Shown one piece after another: positions 41,980 through 51,100 of a stretch of DNA of 64,000 nucleotides (position 1 is the first letter of the stretch; each line of letters begins with the position of its first letter). The stretch is taken from assembly GCA_964463485.1 (NCBI GenBank), contig CAYXDO010000038.1, forward strand, positions 10,230-74,229, given 5' to 3'. A program made the position numbers and the translations under genes. This DNA comes from CAYXDO01 sp964463485 (GTDB lineage: Bacteria > Myxococcota > Kuafuiibacteriia > Kuafuiibacteriales > Kuafuiibacteriaceae). Under the pieces are notes generated by a model that ran no database searches, had not been told where the DNA came from, and saw only the letters and a program-made list of their open reading frames with translations.

Positions 41980-44900
41980 GACGCGTGTGAAGTGTAACCC
42001 GATAGTCCGAGCAGCAAGCGCGCGTGGTCCTTCGACACCAGAAACGATGCGAGCGCGAACAACCGCGACCCCCGCGTTTTGAGCCCTTCTTGCGCGTCAC
42101 CTCCCTCGGCGACGAGCTCGAGGACCCTCGCCGGACGACCCGCGGTCAGCAGTCCAAAGCGATCGGCGGTGCGCTCGATCGTACGCGCGAAGAGGTCCGA
42201 ATCGATCGAGATCCCGGATTCAGGCAGTCGCGGCAGGGTCGGCAGCGGCGGCGCTCCACCCGACAACCACTCGAGCCACGCCGAAAGGTCTTCGCGTCGA
42301 TAGTCGAGCACGAGCCCGCCCAGCCTCGCTCGGATCACCGCACGACCGAGGACGAAGCGCTGCGTCACCGGGTCGGCGACTTCGAGATCATCTCCGATCA
42401 CCAGCGTCGGCGGGCTTCCAGGCTCGACCCAGGCCCCTTGCGCCGAAGGCAAAAGCGCGAGCGTCACATCGACACCGGCCACCTTGGCGACGCTCTCGGC
42501 GGCCTTTCGGAGCGGATCGTCTGGCAACAACGTTCGTCTGGGACGCGCGGTCGTCGGGGGGCGAACGTGGGGCAACGCGCCGGCTATCGATGCGAAGACC
42601 TGGTTGCACGCCGCCAAGATCGGTTTCGTCGAGCCGGGCTCGAGCAAATGATCGAGGAGCAGCGCCGAGCTGATCGGCGCTTCGACAGGCCGCGCGCCGG
42701 TATCCGAAGGTCGCCCGTGGATGAAATCGGCGAGCGCAGTGGGTCCCAAAGCGCCGACGTCGTCGCCCAAGGTGTGTAGCGCGTTGCCTAGCCGGGCGGC
42801 GAGCGCGGCGTCGTCGGGTCGCTTGAAGAGGAGCCTGCGGGCGGCGGCCACGGCGCGGATCCTCGCGTCAGGAACTTCTAGAGCCGCAAGCACGAGCGCG
42901 CGTCGACCGAAGCTCGCGATCGGGGCTTTGGGTGCCCGCATGACGAGCTTGGGCTCCATCCAGAGGGCGCGTGGCTCGGACCAGACACCCCAAGGTGGGG
43001 GCGTCGAGTCCGACTCGGCCCAGGAGAGCAGTCGGAGGCTCGGCTCCGCCGAGTCTGCCGGGTCGAAGCGGTGCATCGACATCGGCTCGGTGCCCGCCGA
43101 AGGCTCCGGCTGTCCAGCAGGTTCGGGCTGTCCAGACGGCGCAGGGGTCTCTGGAGGGCTCGCAGGCGCCGAAGCGTCGGGCGAGGCGCTCGCTTCTTCT
43201 GCTCGGTTCAACGGTGAGCGCGCGGTCTTTTCCAGCGCCTCGCGTTCGATGGGCGCGGCGCCTTCTTCGGAAGCGGGCGACGCTGGAGCCTCTGCCACTA
43301 GGGACGGAGCGGCTTCGACGACGTCGAGAACGGCGGCCTCCGCCTTTTCAGCGACGGACGCGGCTCCGGAGCTCGCTTCGATTGGAGGATCCTCCGCTTT
43401 GACGGGCGCGGCGTCGTGGGTCGCGAGCGGCGAGGCCTCGATCGCAGCCTGCGGAGGAGCTTCGATAGGCGCGGCGCCAGACACTTCTGCCAGCGACGAA
43501 GCTTCGACCGTCGCTGCTTCGACGGGCGCGTCGTCCATGGATGACATGGATTCCACGGCCTCGGCTGCGGGAGGCGCGACTTCGGCAGCCACCGGCGTGA
43601 CGGCCTGGGCTTCTGGGGATTTGGTATCGCTGGCCGGAGCTTCGATCGTGGCGTCACCTTGGGCTTTGGCCAAGAGAGCGGCTACGTCTGCTCGCGCCCA
43701 TTCCCGCGTCTGTTCGACTTCGGGCTCTCCGAAGCTCGCGCTTGGGCTCATTCGAATCACGCTCCGATTGTGCGGCTCGACTCGCGGGCGCTCCGCGGCT
43801 CGGACCGGTGTCACCTCCGGCGTGCCTTGGTTGAGCTCAGACGTCGGTCGAATCGACTCGCGTCGCAGCTCGCGAACAGAGAGAAATCGCTGCTCGGCGA
43901 GCTCGGGAGCGTTCGCTTGGTCGGCGCGCTCCGCCGCGCGCCTTGCGAGCTGGGCGTCGGTCAGCAGGCGTGAGAGCTCCCGCCAGAGGTCTCCTCGGCG
44001 TGACTCCTCGAGCATGGGCGCCAAGGCTTCGGCCGCGGCCATGGCCGCAGAGTCTCCGCGACGGAGCAGCCTCTCGAGCTCTGCTTTGAGGGCGGCGGCG
44101 CCGAGGTCTCGTCCGAGCTCGGCGAAGCGACCCTTGCCCGCAAAGAGCGCAGACAACCGCCGCCGTGCAGGTGCGCAGTTCGCGTCGACTGCGAGCGCGG
44201 CTCGATACTCGCGCTCCGCCGCGGCCTGATCTTCGAGCTCGTTTTCGAAATATTCTCCGATGCCAGCGAGCGCGAGCGCATGTCCCGCATCGTCTTCCAC
44301 ACGCTCGGCGTTCTTGCGCAGCCCCGCTACGTAGAGATCCCGTCGCCCTTCCTCGAGCGAGAGCACACGAAGGCGATCGAGCGCCTCGCCTACCATGGAG
44401 CTTGGTCCGTGGCTCACGACCTCCTCGAGCAGCATCAACGTCGCGTCGACCTCGTTGCGGACGGTTCGGTACAAGTCGGACAGCGCGAGCAAGACCTCGG
44501 CGCGCTCCTGGCTCTCGCGCTCGAGGAGGGGCCACAAGGCCTCCGCCGCGGCGATCGTTCTTCGATCGCGTCCGGCGTCCCGCTCCTGTTGGAAGATCTC
44601 TTGGAGCGCAGGCACTCCGAGGTTCTCCGCGAGGTCTCCGAATCGGTCAGCCGCGAGATAGAGGCTCGTGAGGGCCTTCGTCGCCGTCTCGTGGCTCGGC
44701 ACCGCAGCAAGCGCAGCCAAGTACTGGCGCTCCGCGAGCCCACCTTCCCCGAGCTTCCACTCCAGCACTTCGCCGAGCGCCACGTGGAGATCGGCCCGCT
44801 CCATCGAGTCGTCCACGACCTCGAGCAGTCGGCCCAAAAAACGTGCGTGCGCGCGATGGTCCTCGGTGCGCTTGGCGAGCTCGATCCCGACCTTCAGCGC

Positions 44901-47723
44901 CTCGACCAGCGGCTCTCCGGTGAATCGGTTGCGTCCCAAGAGCGCGCGAAGGTGGTCGACCAAACGTGAACGTTCGTCCTCGACGAGGCCTCGCATGAGC
45001 TCGACGGCCTCTTCGAGCTCGATCTGCGCGGCCTCGAGCTCGCCGATCGGTCCTCGCAGGAGCTCGACGCGGCGCAGTTGAGACGAGACGCGCTCCGCGC
45101 GATCTTTGGTGATCTCCGCGAGCCTTCCGAGCGCGACGAGCTCCGCTTCTACTTGGTCTAGGGCGCGCGCGTAAGCGGCGACGCGACGGTGGGGCTCCGC
45201 TTCGCCCGGAGCGCTCGAAGCGGCCTCGTTGGCCGCGTACAGTGCGCGCTCGAGTCTCTCCTTCTCAGTGGCCGAGATGCGCGCGACGGGCGCGATCGTT
45301 TCGGCCGCCTCGAGCCATCTTCGAGCTCGCGGCAGGCCAGGCTCGGCCTCTTGAGCCCGAAGGATCGCGAGCTCCCCGGCGTCTTCGAGCGCACCTTCTT
45401 CGGGCGCGGCTTCCTCGTGCTGTTCGGGTGCAGGTGCCTCGGGCGCGGTCAGACCCGAGACGAGCTGACCCACGAGCGCCGTCACGTCTTCTGCGCCGGC
45501 CTCCAACGCATCGAGGAACGCGGTGACCTCCTGTCTGTCGAGCCCCGCTCGTCGAAGCCATCGCGCGGAGGCCGCGAGCGCGCGAACCTGATGCTCCCTC
45601 GAAAGCGCGGGCAAGACTTCGCTCAAGATCCGAGCGCCCTCCGGCGTCGTGCCCCGAGCGGCGTGCTCGAGCGCGAGCTCGAGGCCCACGCCCCCGCGAC
45701 TGCGCACCAGCCTCGTCAGTTGATCGATCAACACCGAGCGCGCTTCGGCTTCTCGCACGTCGAGCTTCGCGAGCGCGACCACGAGAGACCACGCGGATTC
45801 ACGATCGAGCTCCGTGAGCACCTCCACGATCGGCGCCAGCTGAATGACTCGACGCGCTGCATCGTCCGGTGGAATCACGACCTCTTCGAGCAGGCTGACG
45901 ATCGAAGCTACCGCTGCTCCCGGGTATGACTTGGCTACCTCGACCATGCGATCGAGCGCTTGTCTCGGTCGCCGCAGCTCGTCGCGGACGAGGCGAGCTG
46001 CCTCGAGCGCGAGCTCCGCACGCCGAGAGCTCGGCGCGATCGAGGCGGCGCGGTCAAGCGCTTCGAGCGCGAGCTCTGGACGCCTCGCGCGGCGCGCGGC
46101 CACTTCGAGCTTCGCGAGCAGATCGACGCTGCCCGGCAACACCGAAAGCGCACGCCGGTATCGGGCCGTCGCTGCCTCGGGATCTCGCTCGAGCCACAGA
46201 TCGCCGAGCGCCTCGGAGAACGCGGCGGCGCGATCGTCCTTCGAAGACTCCGCTTCGCGCGCCAGCCGCTCCAAGACCGCTGCCGCCCGACGACGATCTC
46301 CGCGCTGCTCGAGCGCTCGCGCGAGCCCAGACAATGCGTCGGCGTCGCGCGGATCGTGGAAGAGCGCCTTCTCGAAGGCGCGCTTGGCGCGAATGGCCTC
46401 CCCACATGCCAGCAGCGCTTCACCTAGAAGCACATGGGCCGGGCCCCGATCGAGCTCGTCGGACTGCGCTACGACTCGCTCTGCAGCAGAGACTGCGGCG
46501 ATCGCATCGCCCCGCGCGAGCAGCGATCCAACTTCCGCGGCGGCCACGTCCGGGTCGCTCGGGAAGGCTCGAATCGCAGCTTCGACCGCGCGCTCTGCTT
46601 CCTCGGCGCGGGACGTCAACGCGGACGCCAAGAACGCCAGCGCGGCCTCGCGGCGACGCCCGCTCTGCAATAGCGCCGAACCCGCGCTCTCCAGATGTGT
46701 CGCAGCTTCGGCGGTGCGGCCCGTCGCATCCGCGATCTCGGCCAGCGCGAGGTGCGCGGCCGCCTCGATCGAGTCGCCCTCGGGCGCCGTCGACAAGAGG
46801 TCCGTCGCGAGATCCGCAGTGTCCGCGAACGTGCTCGCGTCTGAAGCCCCCAGCGAGAGCACGCGCGCCGCCAACGCAGACGGGCCCGAGCTCGTGTCGA
46901 GGCCCGCCATGAGCGCGGCAAACCTCGTCGCCAAAGGCTCCCCGATCGCTCGCGACTCGGTGCTCGGGCTCGCGGCGTCCACCCGGGCGCTCCCGCGCTC
47001 GGCGTCGCTCGGATCGGCTTCTGCCGGTAAGCCGTCGACCTCCCCAAAAACCAACACCACCGAGCCGTTGCGGGACACGTAGGCCCGCGAAAGCGAAATC
47101 TCCGCGTAGCGTGGGACGCGAAGACCGTCGCCCGCAAAGAGCTCCAACAACAGCGAGGGCAACACGTCCATGGTCACGCCGAAGGACGTCTCGCTGAGTA
47201 CGCGCGCCGGCAAAAGCGAGGCGGCCGCTTGGGCGGTCTGGCGGATCAGCTCGTCCGCCGGGACGTCGACGTGGCCAAACCGGTAGAGGTCGATGAGCTC
47301 GAGACGAACGGCGCGATCGCCGGAGAGTCCGACCACGAGCGAGCCGCTCGTTCGCACCGAGTGGCCATGTGCGGAAAGCCGAGCGTCGACCCCGATCCCG
47401 CCTCCGCTCGGAGCCAACCGCAGGCGCGTCACCACGGAGCTCGAAAGCGCCAGCGCGGCCTCGAGCTTGCGCGCGATCGCACGAACGTCGACCTCGAGCG
47501 CGAGGCCGGACAAGATCGTCGCCGTGCTCGCGAGCTCCGCAGGCGAGGACAAGCTCCTCTCGCCTTCGACGAAGGCCTCGGCCGAGAGCACGACGATGGC
47601 ATCGGCGACGGCGCGGCGATGGAGACGAATCCACGTCCGTCCTCCGCGAACCGCGATGCCGAACCCGCCGTCTCCCTTGGCCTCACCGCGTTCCTGTTCG
47701 GACTGCCCTCGTGGCTCGGACAT
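41976..47723 (-). CDS. Giant TPR scaffold protein
   Basis: A 1915-residue protein; start ATG 47723 is preferred over an earlier Met at 47804. There is no signal peptide or membrane segment, so it is cytoplasmic. Residues 1-220 form a separate N-terminal domain (GGFGIAVRGGRTWIRLHRRA). From about 300 to 1300 it is almost all TPR-type helices (AYLSLARAL-like units; ADALSGLARALEQRGDRRRA is a good example). A low-complexity Ala/Glu/Pro arm follows at about 1390-1560 (VEAATVEASSLAEVSGAAPI). The last 350 residues are a second folded domain with a zinc-free helical pattern. Very large TPR proteins of this plan occur in myxobacteria, usually of unknown function. It is the first gene of the operon. Confidence 0.82.
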   Translation of the reverse strand: MSEPRGQSEQERGEAKGDGGFGIAVRGGRTWIRLHRRAVADAIVVLSAEAFVEGERSLSSPAELASTATILSGLALEVDVRAIARKLEAALALSSSVVTRLRLAPSGGGIGVDARLSAHGHSVRTSGSLVVGLSGDRAVRLELIDLYRFGHVDVPADELIRQTAQAAASLLPARVLSETSFGVTMDVLPSLLLELFAGDGLRVPRYAEISLSRAYVSRNGSVVLVFGEVDGLPAEADPSDAERGSARVDAASPSTESRAIGEPLATRFAALMAGLDTSSGPSALAARVLSLGASDASTFADTADLATDLLSTAPEGDSIEAAAHLALAEIADATGRTAEAATHLESAGSALLQSGRRREAALAFLASALTSRAEEAERAVEAAIRAFPSDPDVAAAEVGSLLARGDAIAAVSAAERVVAQSDELDRGPAHVLLGEALLACGEAIRAKRAFEKALFHDPRDADALSGLARALEQRGDRRRAAAVLERLAREAESSKDDRAAAFSEALGDLWLERDPEAATARYRRALSVLPGSVDLLAKLEVAARRARRPELALEALDRAASIAPSSRRAELALEAARLVRDELRRPRQALDRMVEVAKSYPGAAVASIVSLLEEVVIPPDDAARRVIQLAPIVEVLTELDRESAWSLVVALAKLDVREAEARSVLIDQLTRLVRSRGGVGLELALEHAARGTTPEGARILSEVLPALSREHQVRALAASARWLRRAGLDRQEVTAFLDALEAGAEDVTALVGQLVSGLTAPEAPAPEQHEEAAPEEGALEDAGELAILRAQEAEPGLPRARRWLEAAETIAPVARISATEKERLERALYAANEAASSAPGEAEPHRRVAAYARALDQVEAELVALGRLAEITKDRAERVSSQLRRVELLRGPIGELEAAQIELEEAVELMRGLVEDERSRLVDHLRALLGRNRFTGEPLVEALKVGIELAKRTEDHRAHARFLGRLLEVVDDSMERADLHVALGEVLEWKLGEGGLAERQYLAALAAVPSHETATKALTSLYLAADRFGDLAENLGVPALQEIFQQERDAGRDRRTIAAAEALWPLLERESQERAEVLLALSDLYRTVRNEVDATLMLLEEVVSHGPSSMVGEALDRLRVLSLEEGRRDLYVAGLRKNAERVEDDAGHALALAGIGEYFENELEDQAAAEREYRAALAVDANCAPARRRLSALFAGKGRFAELGRDLGAAALKAELERLLRRGDSAAMAAAEALAPMLEESRRGDLWRELSRLLTDAQLARRAAERADQANAPELAEQRFLSVRELRRESIRPTSELNQGTPEVTPVRAAERPRVEPHNRSVIRMSPSASFGEPEVEQTREWARADVAALLAKAQGDATIEAPASDTKSPEAQAVTPVAAEVAPPAAEAVESMSSMDDAPVEAATVEASSLAEVSGAAPIEAPPQAAIEASPLATHDAAPVKAEDPPIEASSGAASVAEKAEAAVLDVVEAAPSLVAEAPASPASEEGAAPIEREALEKTARSPLNRAEEASASPDASAPASPPETPAPSGQPEPAGQPEPSAGTEPMSMHRFDPADSAEPSLRLLSWAESDSTPPPWGVWSEPRALWMEPKLVMRAPKAPIASFGRRALVLAALEVPDARIRAVAAARRLLFKRPDDAALAARLGNALHTLGDDVGALGPTALADFIHGRPSDTGARPVEAPISSALLLDHLLEPGSTKPILAACNQVFASIAGALPHVRPPTTARPRRTLLPDDPLRKAAESVAKVAGVDVTLALLPSAQGAWVEPGSPPTLVIGDDLEVADPVTQRFVLGRAVIRARLGGLVLDYRREDLSAWLEWLSGGAPPLPTLPRLPESGISIDSDLFARTIERTADRFGLLTAGRPARVLELVAEGGDAQEGLKTRGSRLFALASFLVSKDHARLLLGLSGYTSHAS

Positions 47724-47992
47724 GCGGGAAAACTTTCGTCGCACAAGGCACGGGGCGCAAGTCCGGTGATTGCTGGAAGCCGTCGCTGGAATGTCGTCCT
47801 CCAAGACGCCTGACCCAGAGGATAACCACGGTAGGTCTACCGCCGTCCGGGCCAGCGAGCCTTCCGTCCCTCGTCCGTCCCTGGGAGCGCAGGCATCTCA
47901 AACAGACTCTGGAGGAGCTTGGGGTCGTCGAAGGACGATTGAGCGATTTGGAAGACTGCCGAAGAAATTGTTCGCTGACTCAGCCCAGCGTC

Positions 47993-49030
47993 GTGTTCTC
48001 CCGCCGCGACGACGACGACTGGTCCCAACGAACCCATCCTTCACCCGAAATTTTGACGGCGCTCTTCCCAAGTCATCGATGCTCACCGGCTTGCGTCGGG
48101 CTTCGGTTCGAATCCATCGACCTGCCGTTCCCGTTCGACGTGCGCGCGGCCTTTGAGGACGGAGGCGACACCTGGACGGTAGCGGGGTTTGACGGGCTGT
48201 TTCGGCTTCGGTACCCGAATCTAGAGCGGGTCTGCCCGTACATTCCGGGTACGGCATTCGCGCGCGGAGTTGGCCGATTGATCTATTCGATCTCGAAGGA
48301 TCAAGTCCTCGTTTTCGATGAAACGACTTGCAGTACGACCGCTTCGGCTCGAGGTGTTCCGGGCGCACACTCGCTCGCGGTCAACGAAACCACGCCACCG
48401 GACATCTATTTCAGCTCGGGCGAAGAAGATCTCGGGAGCCCTCCGGAGCTCCTTTTTCAGCCTGCGAACGGCGTCGCCTCGAAAATCGACTCCATCCACA
48501 TAGAGAGCCTTGGTCGATTTTTACGAGTGTCGCCGGCGCAATTCATGTTCTCGGGCGAGTCCAATCGGCTGTGGTGGATCGACGGCGCCTCGGTTCATGA
48601 GGAGCTCCTCACGAATGGCTCCGGCGATTTCGAGGTCGCGGGGATGGCTTTTTCGGCTGACCGCGGCCCCGTACTCGCGATCAACAAGGTCGGAATCCTT
48701 GACCGGCCTGGGCTGCGCGAGTTCGGGGCCGGGAGCCCTACGGATTGGGTCGAGCACCCATTCCTGCCTGGAGGATTTCTCGACCCTCGAGCTCTGTCGG
48801 TCGCCTCCGATCGCGTATTCGGCATCGCCAAGAAGGCGTCGGTGCAGCAGTTCGTCGATCGGTTGGGTCAGTGCGAGCCCGTGGTCTCGCCTGCGGAGCC
48901 GAGCGCCTCACCGAGACACGTCGTCACGCTCTCCGACGGTTCTTTCGTCATTCTGGATGGCGGCCGGAGCTCGCCGGAGAATGGGAAGCTGATTCGGGCC
49001 GAACCCATTCGACATTCGGTCTGCGAGTAA
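47993..49030 (+). CDS. Secreted propeller-like protein, start uncertain
   Basis: About 345 residues are convincing as protein (LRFESIDLPFPFDVRAAFED onwards), with repeated blade-like phrases such as DTWTVAGFDGLFRLRY, QFMFSGESNRLWWIDGASV and RHVVTLSDGSFVILDGG. The style matches the propeller lipoproteins at 14030-20935. The frame is open far upstream through the antisense of the TPR gene, with no Met or clear signal peptide. GTG 47993 is used here, and TTG near 48052 is equally possible. A 5' frameshift or missing signal is likely. Cysteines at CSPAC and VCE suggest an exported protein. Confidence 0.55.
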   Translation: MFSRRDDDDWSQRTHPSPEILTALFPSHRCSPACVGLRFESIDLPFPFDVRAAFEDGGDTWTVAGFDGLFRLRYPNLERVCPYIPGTAFARGVGRLIYSISKDQVLVFDETTCSTTASARGVPGAHSLAVNETTPPDIYFSSGEEDLGSPPELLFQPANGVASKIDSIHIESLGRFLRVSPAQFMFSGESNRLWWIDGASVHEELLTNGSGDFEVAGMAFSADRGPVLAINKVGILDRPGLREFGAGSPTDWVEHPFLPGGFLDPRALSVASDRVFGIAKKASVQQFVDRLGQCEPVVSPAEPSASPRHVVTLSDGSFVILDGGRSSPENGKLIRAEPIRHSVCE

Positions 49031-49140
49031 GTCTATCGCGAGGTCTGGACCGCGGTGGCTGCCTCTCCGCACGAAGCCCTGGCACTCTTCCTTAGCGCGA
49101 CCGGTTTTCGTCTCGTCTTGATTGAAGACACCCCCTAGAC

Positions 49141-49902
49141 TCATCGGAGCCTTTCGTAGGCCGCGATGGCTTCGTCGATTGTCCCGTCCATGACGAGCTC
49201 CCCTTCGTTGAGTAAAACCGCTCGTGTGCAAAACGTCTTCATGGCTTCGTCCGAGTGGCCCGCAAACACGACGATTCCCGAGCGTTCTACGACCTGTGCC
49301 ATGCGCTGGCGCGCCTTTTCTTGGAAGAATCGGTCGCCAGCACCAAGCCATTCGTCCAGCACGAGCACTTCGGCATCGACCGCGGTCGAGATCGCAAACG
49401 CGAGACGGACCTTCATGCCCGAGCTGTACGTTCGGACCGGCATATCGAGAAACTCTCCGAGCTCGGCGAATTCGGCGATCTCCTCGGCCCGCGCACGGAT
49501 CGCCGTGTTGCTCATACCCATCATCCGCCCGCGGAGAGTGATGTTCTCGAAGCCGGTCGCGAAGTCATCCATGCCCAAGCAGATGTCCGTCAATGCGATG
49601 ATCTCGCCTTGAACTTCCACGACTCCGCGTGTTGGCTCATAAATCCCGGATATCGCCCTCAGCAACGTCGTCTTTCCGGCACCGTTCGGCCCGATGATCC
49701 CGAGCCGCTCGCCCGCCCCGATCTCGAGGTTGATATTCTTTAGCGCCCGAACCACGGCGCGTTCGTTGGCCTGACCGAATCGGCCTCCGGTGCTGACTCT
49801 CACGAACTGCCGTTTCAGCGACTTGTGAACGAGGTGGTAGATCGGAAGATCGACCGAAAGATCACGGATTCGAACCGAGCACGAGGTGAGCTCCCTATTC
49901 AT
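49141..49902 (-). CDS. wzt: Polysaccharide ABC transporter ATP-binding protein
   Basis: A 253-residue ATPase of the polysaccharide-exporter class. Walker A is GPNGAGKT (71-78), the signature is YSSGMKVRLAF (from 159), Walker B VLVLDE (179-184) and the H-loop VFAGHSDEA (213-221). It energises export of an undecaprenol-linked O-antigen, capsule or teichoic-type polymer. The C-terminal carbohydrate-binding extension of long Wzt proteins is absent, like KpsT or TagH types. The permease gene lies immediately upstream on the same strand, 25 bases away. Confidence 0.92.
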   Translation of the reverse strand: MNRELTSCSVRIRDLSVDLPIYHLVHKSLKRQFVRVSTGGRFGQANERAVVRALKNINLEIGAGERLGIIGPNGAGKTTLLRAISGIYEPTRGVVEVQGEIIALTDICLGMDDFATGFENITLRGRMMGMSNTAIRARAEEIAEFAELGEFLDMPVRTYSSGMKVRLAFAISTAVDAEVLVLDEWLGAGDRFFQEKARQRMAQVVERSGIVVFAGHSDEAMKTFCTRAVLLNEGELVMDGTIDEAIAAYERLR

Positions 49903-49927
49903 CCGCCCAGACCCCGATTCCCGTCTC

Positions 49928-50740
49928 TCATCCGACCAGGTGCACGATTTGGCTGCGGAACCGACGAAAGACCTCGAAGCTCACCGCCGCGCCGACCAAC
50001 GAGACTCCGAACAGGATGGTCCAGGACGCTTGCGGGGTGACTCCGAGCATGGGGGCACGCAGGGCTTCGAGCAGGTGATAAATTGGATTGAGGAGAAGGA
50101 GTTCGGCCCTGCGCCCGACCGCCATCTCGGGTACCCACAAGATCGGTGTGGTGAAAAAGACGAGCATCAGGAGACTCGAGATGATCGGGGGGACGTCGTG
50201 AAATCGTGCGCAGAGCGTACCTACCAACAGCGCAACCCAGGCGCCACAAAAAGCAACGATCGCGAAACCAGGAATGAACCAAAAGACCCCCGCCGTGATG
50301 GGAACGTCGAAGTACAACATGACTGGGATCTGGGCTGCGAGGTTGTGAAGAAAAATGAGCCCGGCTCGACATACGACGCGGAAGACATGGACGGTCAGCG
50401 GCAGCCGGATGGTCTGGATGATGGAGGACGCGTTCGTAAAACAGGAGCAGGCGTCGGTGACGACATCGGTGAAGAGCCGCCACACGATCGTCCCCGAGCA
50501 CAGGTAGGGAACGTAGGTCTCTAATTCTTGCGAAAAAAGTCGGCTGTACATCCAACCGATCGCGACGACCCAGATAATCATGCTCAGCGTGATCCAAAAA
50601 GGACCGAGGACCGAGCCTCGATAACGTTGGAGCATGTCCCGCCAGGCGAGTGTCGTCCAGAGTGGCCATTTGGACGCCCCCTCTTGGATATCGAGCAAGG
50701 CGAGGCGGACGCTGCGCGTTTGGCTGGCATCGAGCCGCAC
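49928..50740 (-). CDS. wzm: Polysaccharide ABC transporter permease
   Basis: A 270-residue ABC-2 type permease with six membrane segments, including PFWITLSMIIWVVAIGWMYS and PITAGVFWFIPGFAIVAFCG. The N-terminal cytoplasmic helix has RDMLQRYRGSVLGPFW, a hallmark of polysaccharide exporters. Together with the downstream ATPase it forms the export channel. It is divergent from the methyltransferase gene, with a roughly 360-base leader between the two starts. Confidence 0.9.
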   Translation of the reverse strand: MRLDASQTRSVRLALLDIQEGASKWPLWTTLAWRDMLQRYRGSVLGPFWITLSMIIWVVAIGWMYSRLFSQELETYVPYLCSGTIVWRLFTDVVTDACSCFTNASSIIQTIRLPLTVHVFRVVCRAGLIFLHNLAAQIPVMLYFDVPITAGVFWFIPGFAIVAFCGAWVALLVGTLCARFHDVPPIISSLLMLVFFTTPILWVPEMAVGRRAELLLLNPIYHLLEALRAPMLGVTPQASWTILFGVSLVGAAVSFEVFRRFRSQIVHLVG

Positions 50741-51100
50741 GGCGCTGCATTGCCAGGTTAAGAAACGAAAGACCAGTCAAACCTCGAGAACGAGCCGACT
50801 TGAGTCCAGTCGCAGTCCCTTGGCCAGACGATGGCGCGCGGTCCCTTCGGTTCGAGACAAGCGTTCATGCGTCCAAACCAACGAGGCTGCTCGGAGCCAT
50901 TTTCGCCGGCAGACCGGACTGACCAACTCGACCTGACCCTGGACCTGGCCGCCCTCATCGCGATTGCAGGCTCAGTTTCTACGGCACCACAGGACCGGCG
51001 TCGCTTCGGCTTCGGGTCTTGGCTATTCCACGCGTACGATACGACTCGACACACCGGTCGATTACGGTTTAGATGCCGACGTCCCCGCGAGGGGAATACG
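50741..51100. other. Divergent leader between exporter and methyltransferase genes
   Basis: These 360 bases separate two divergent starts. An open frame runs through it in line with the methyltransferase but has noisy composition (Arg/Ser-rich), so it is not called coding. It should hold the promoters of the export operon and the glycan-modifying operon; no clear -35/-10 pair was picked out. Confidence 0.4.

Noticed and set aside
42721..44229. A 502-residue plus-strand open frame opposite the giant TPR gene
   Set aside because: Ser/Ala/Arg-rich composition without domains; a shadow of the low-complexity TPR sequence.
45844..47082. A 412-residue plus-strand open frame opposite the giant TPR gene
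   Set aside because: It has the same shadow composition (Ser/Arg/Ala), and no signal, motif or start site supports it.
48100..48125. A GGTTCGAATCC word reminiscent of a tRNA T-loop
   Set aside because: It lies inside a coding frame and no acceptor, D or anticodon stem could be assembled around it.
50831..51100. N-terminal extension of the polysaccharide-locus methyltransferase
   Set aside because: The in-frame upstream part is Arg/Ser-rich and does not extend the methyltransferase fold; the later ATG is preferred.
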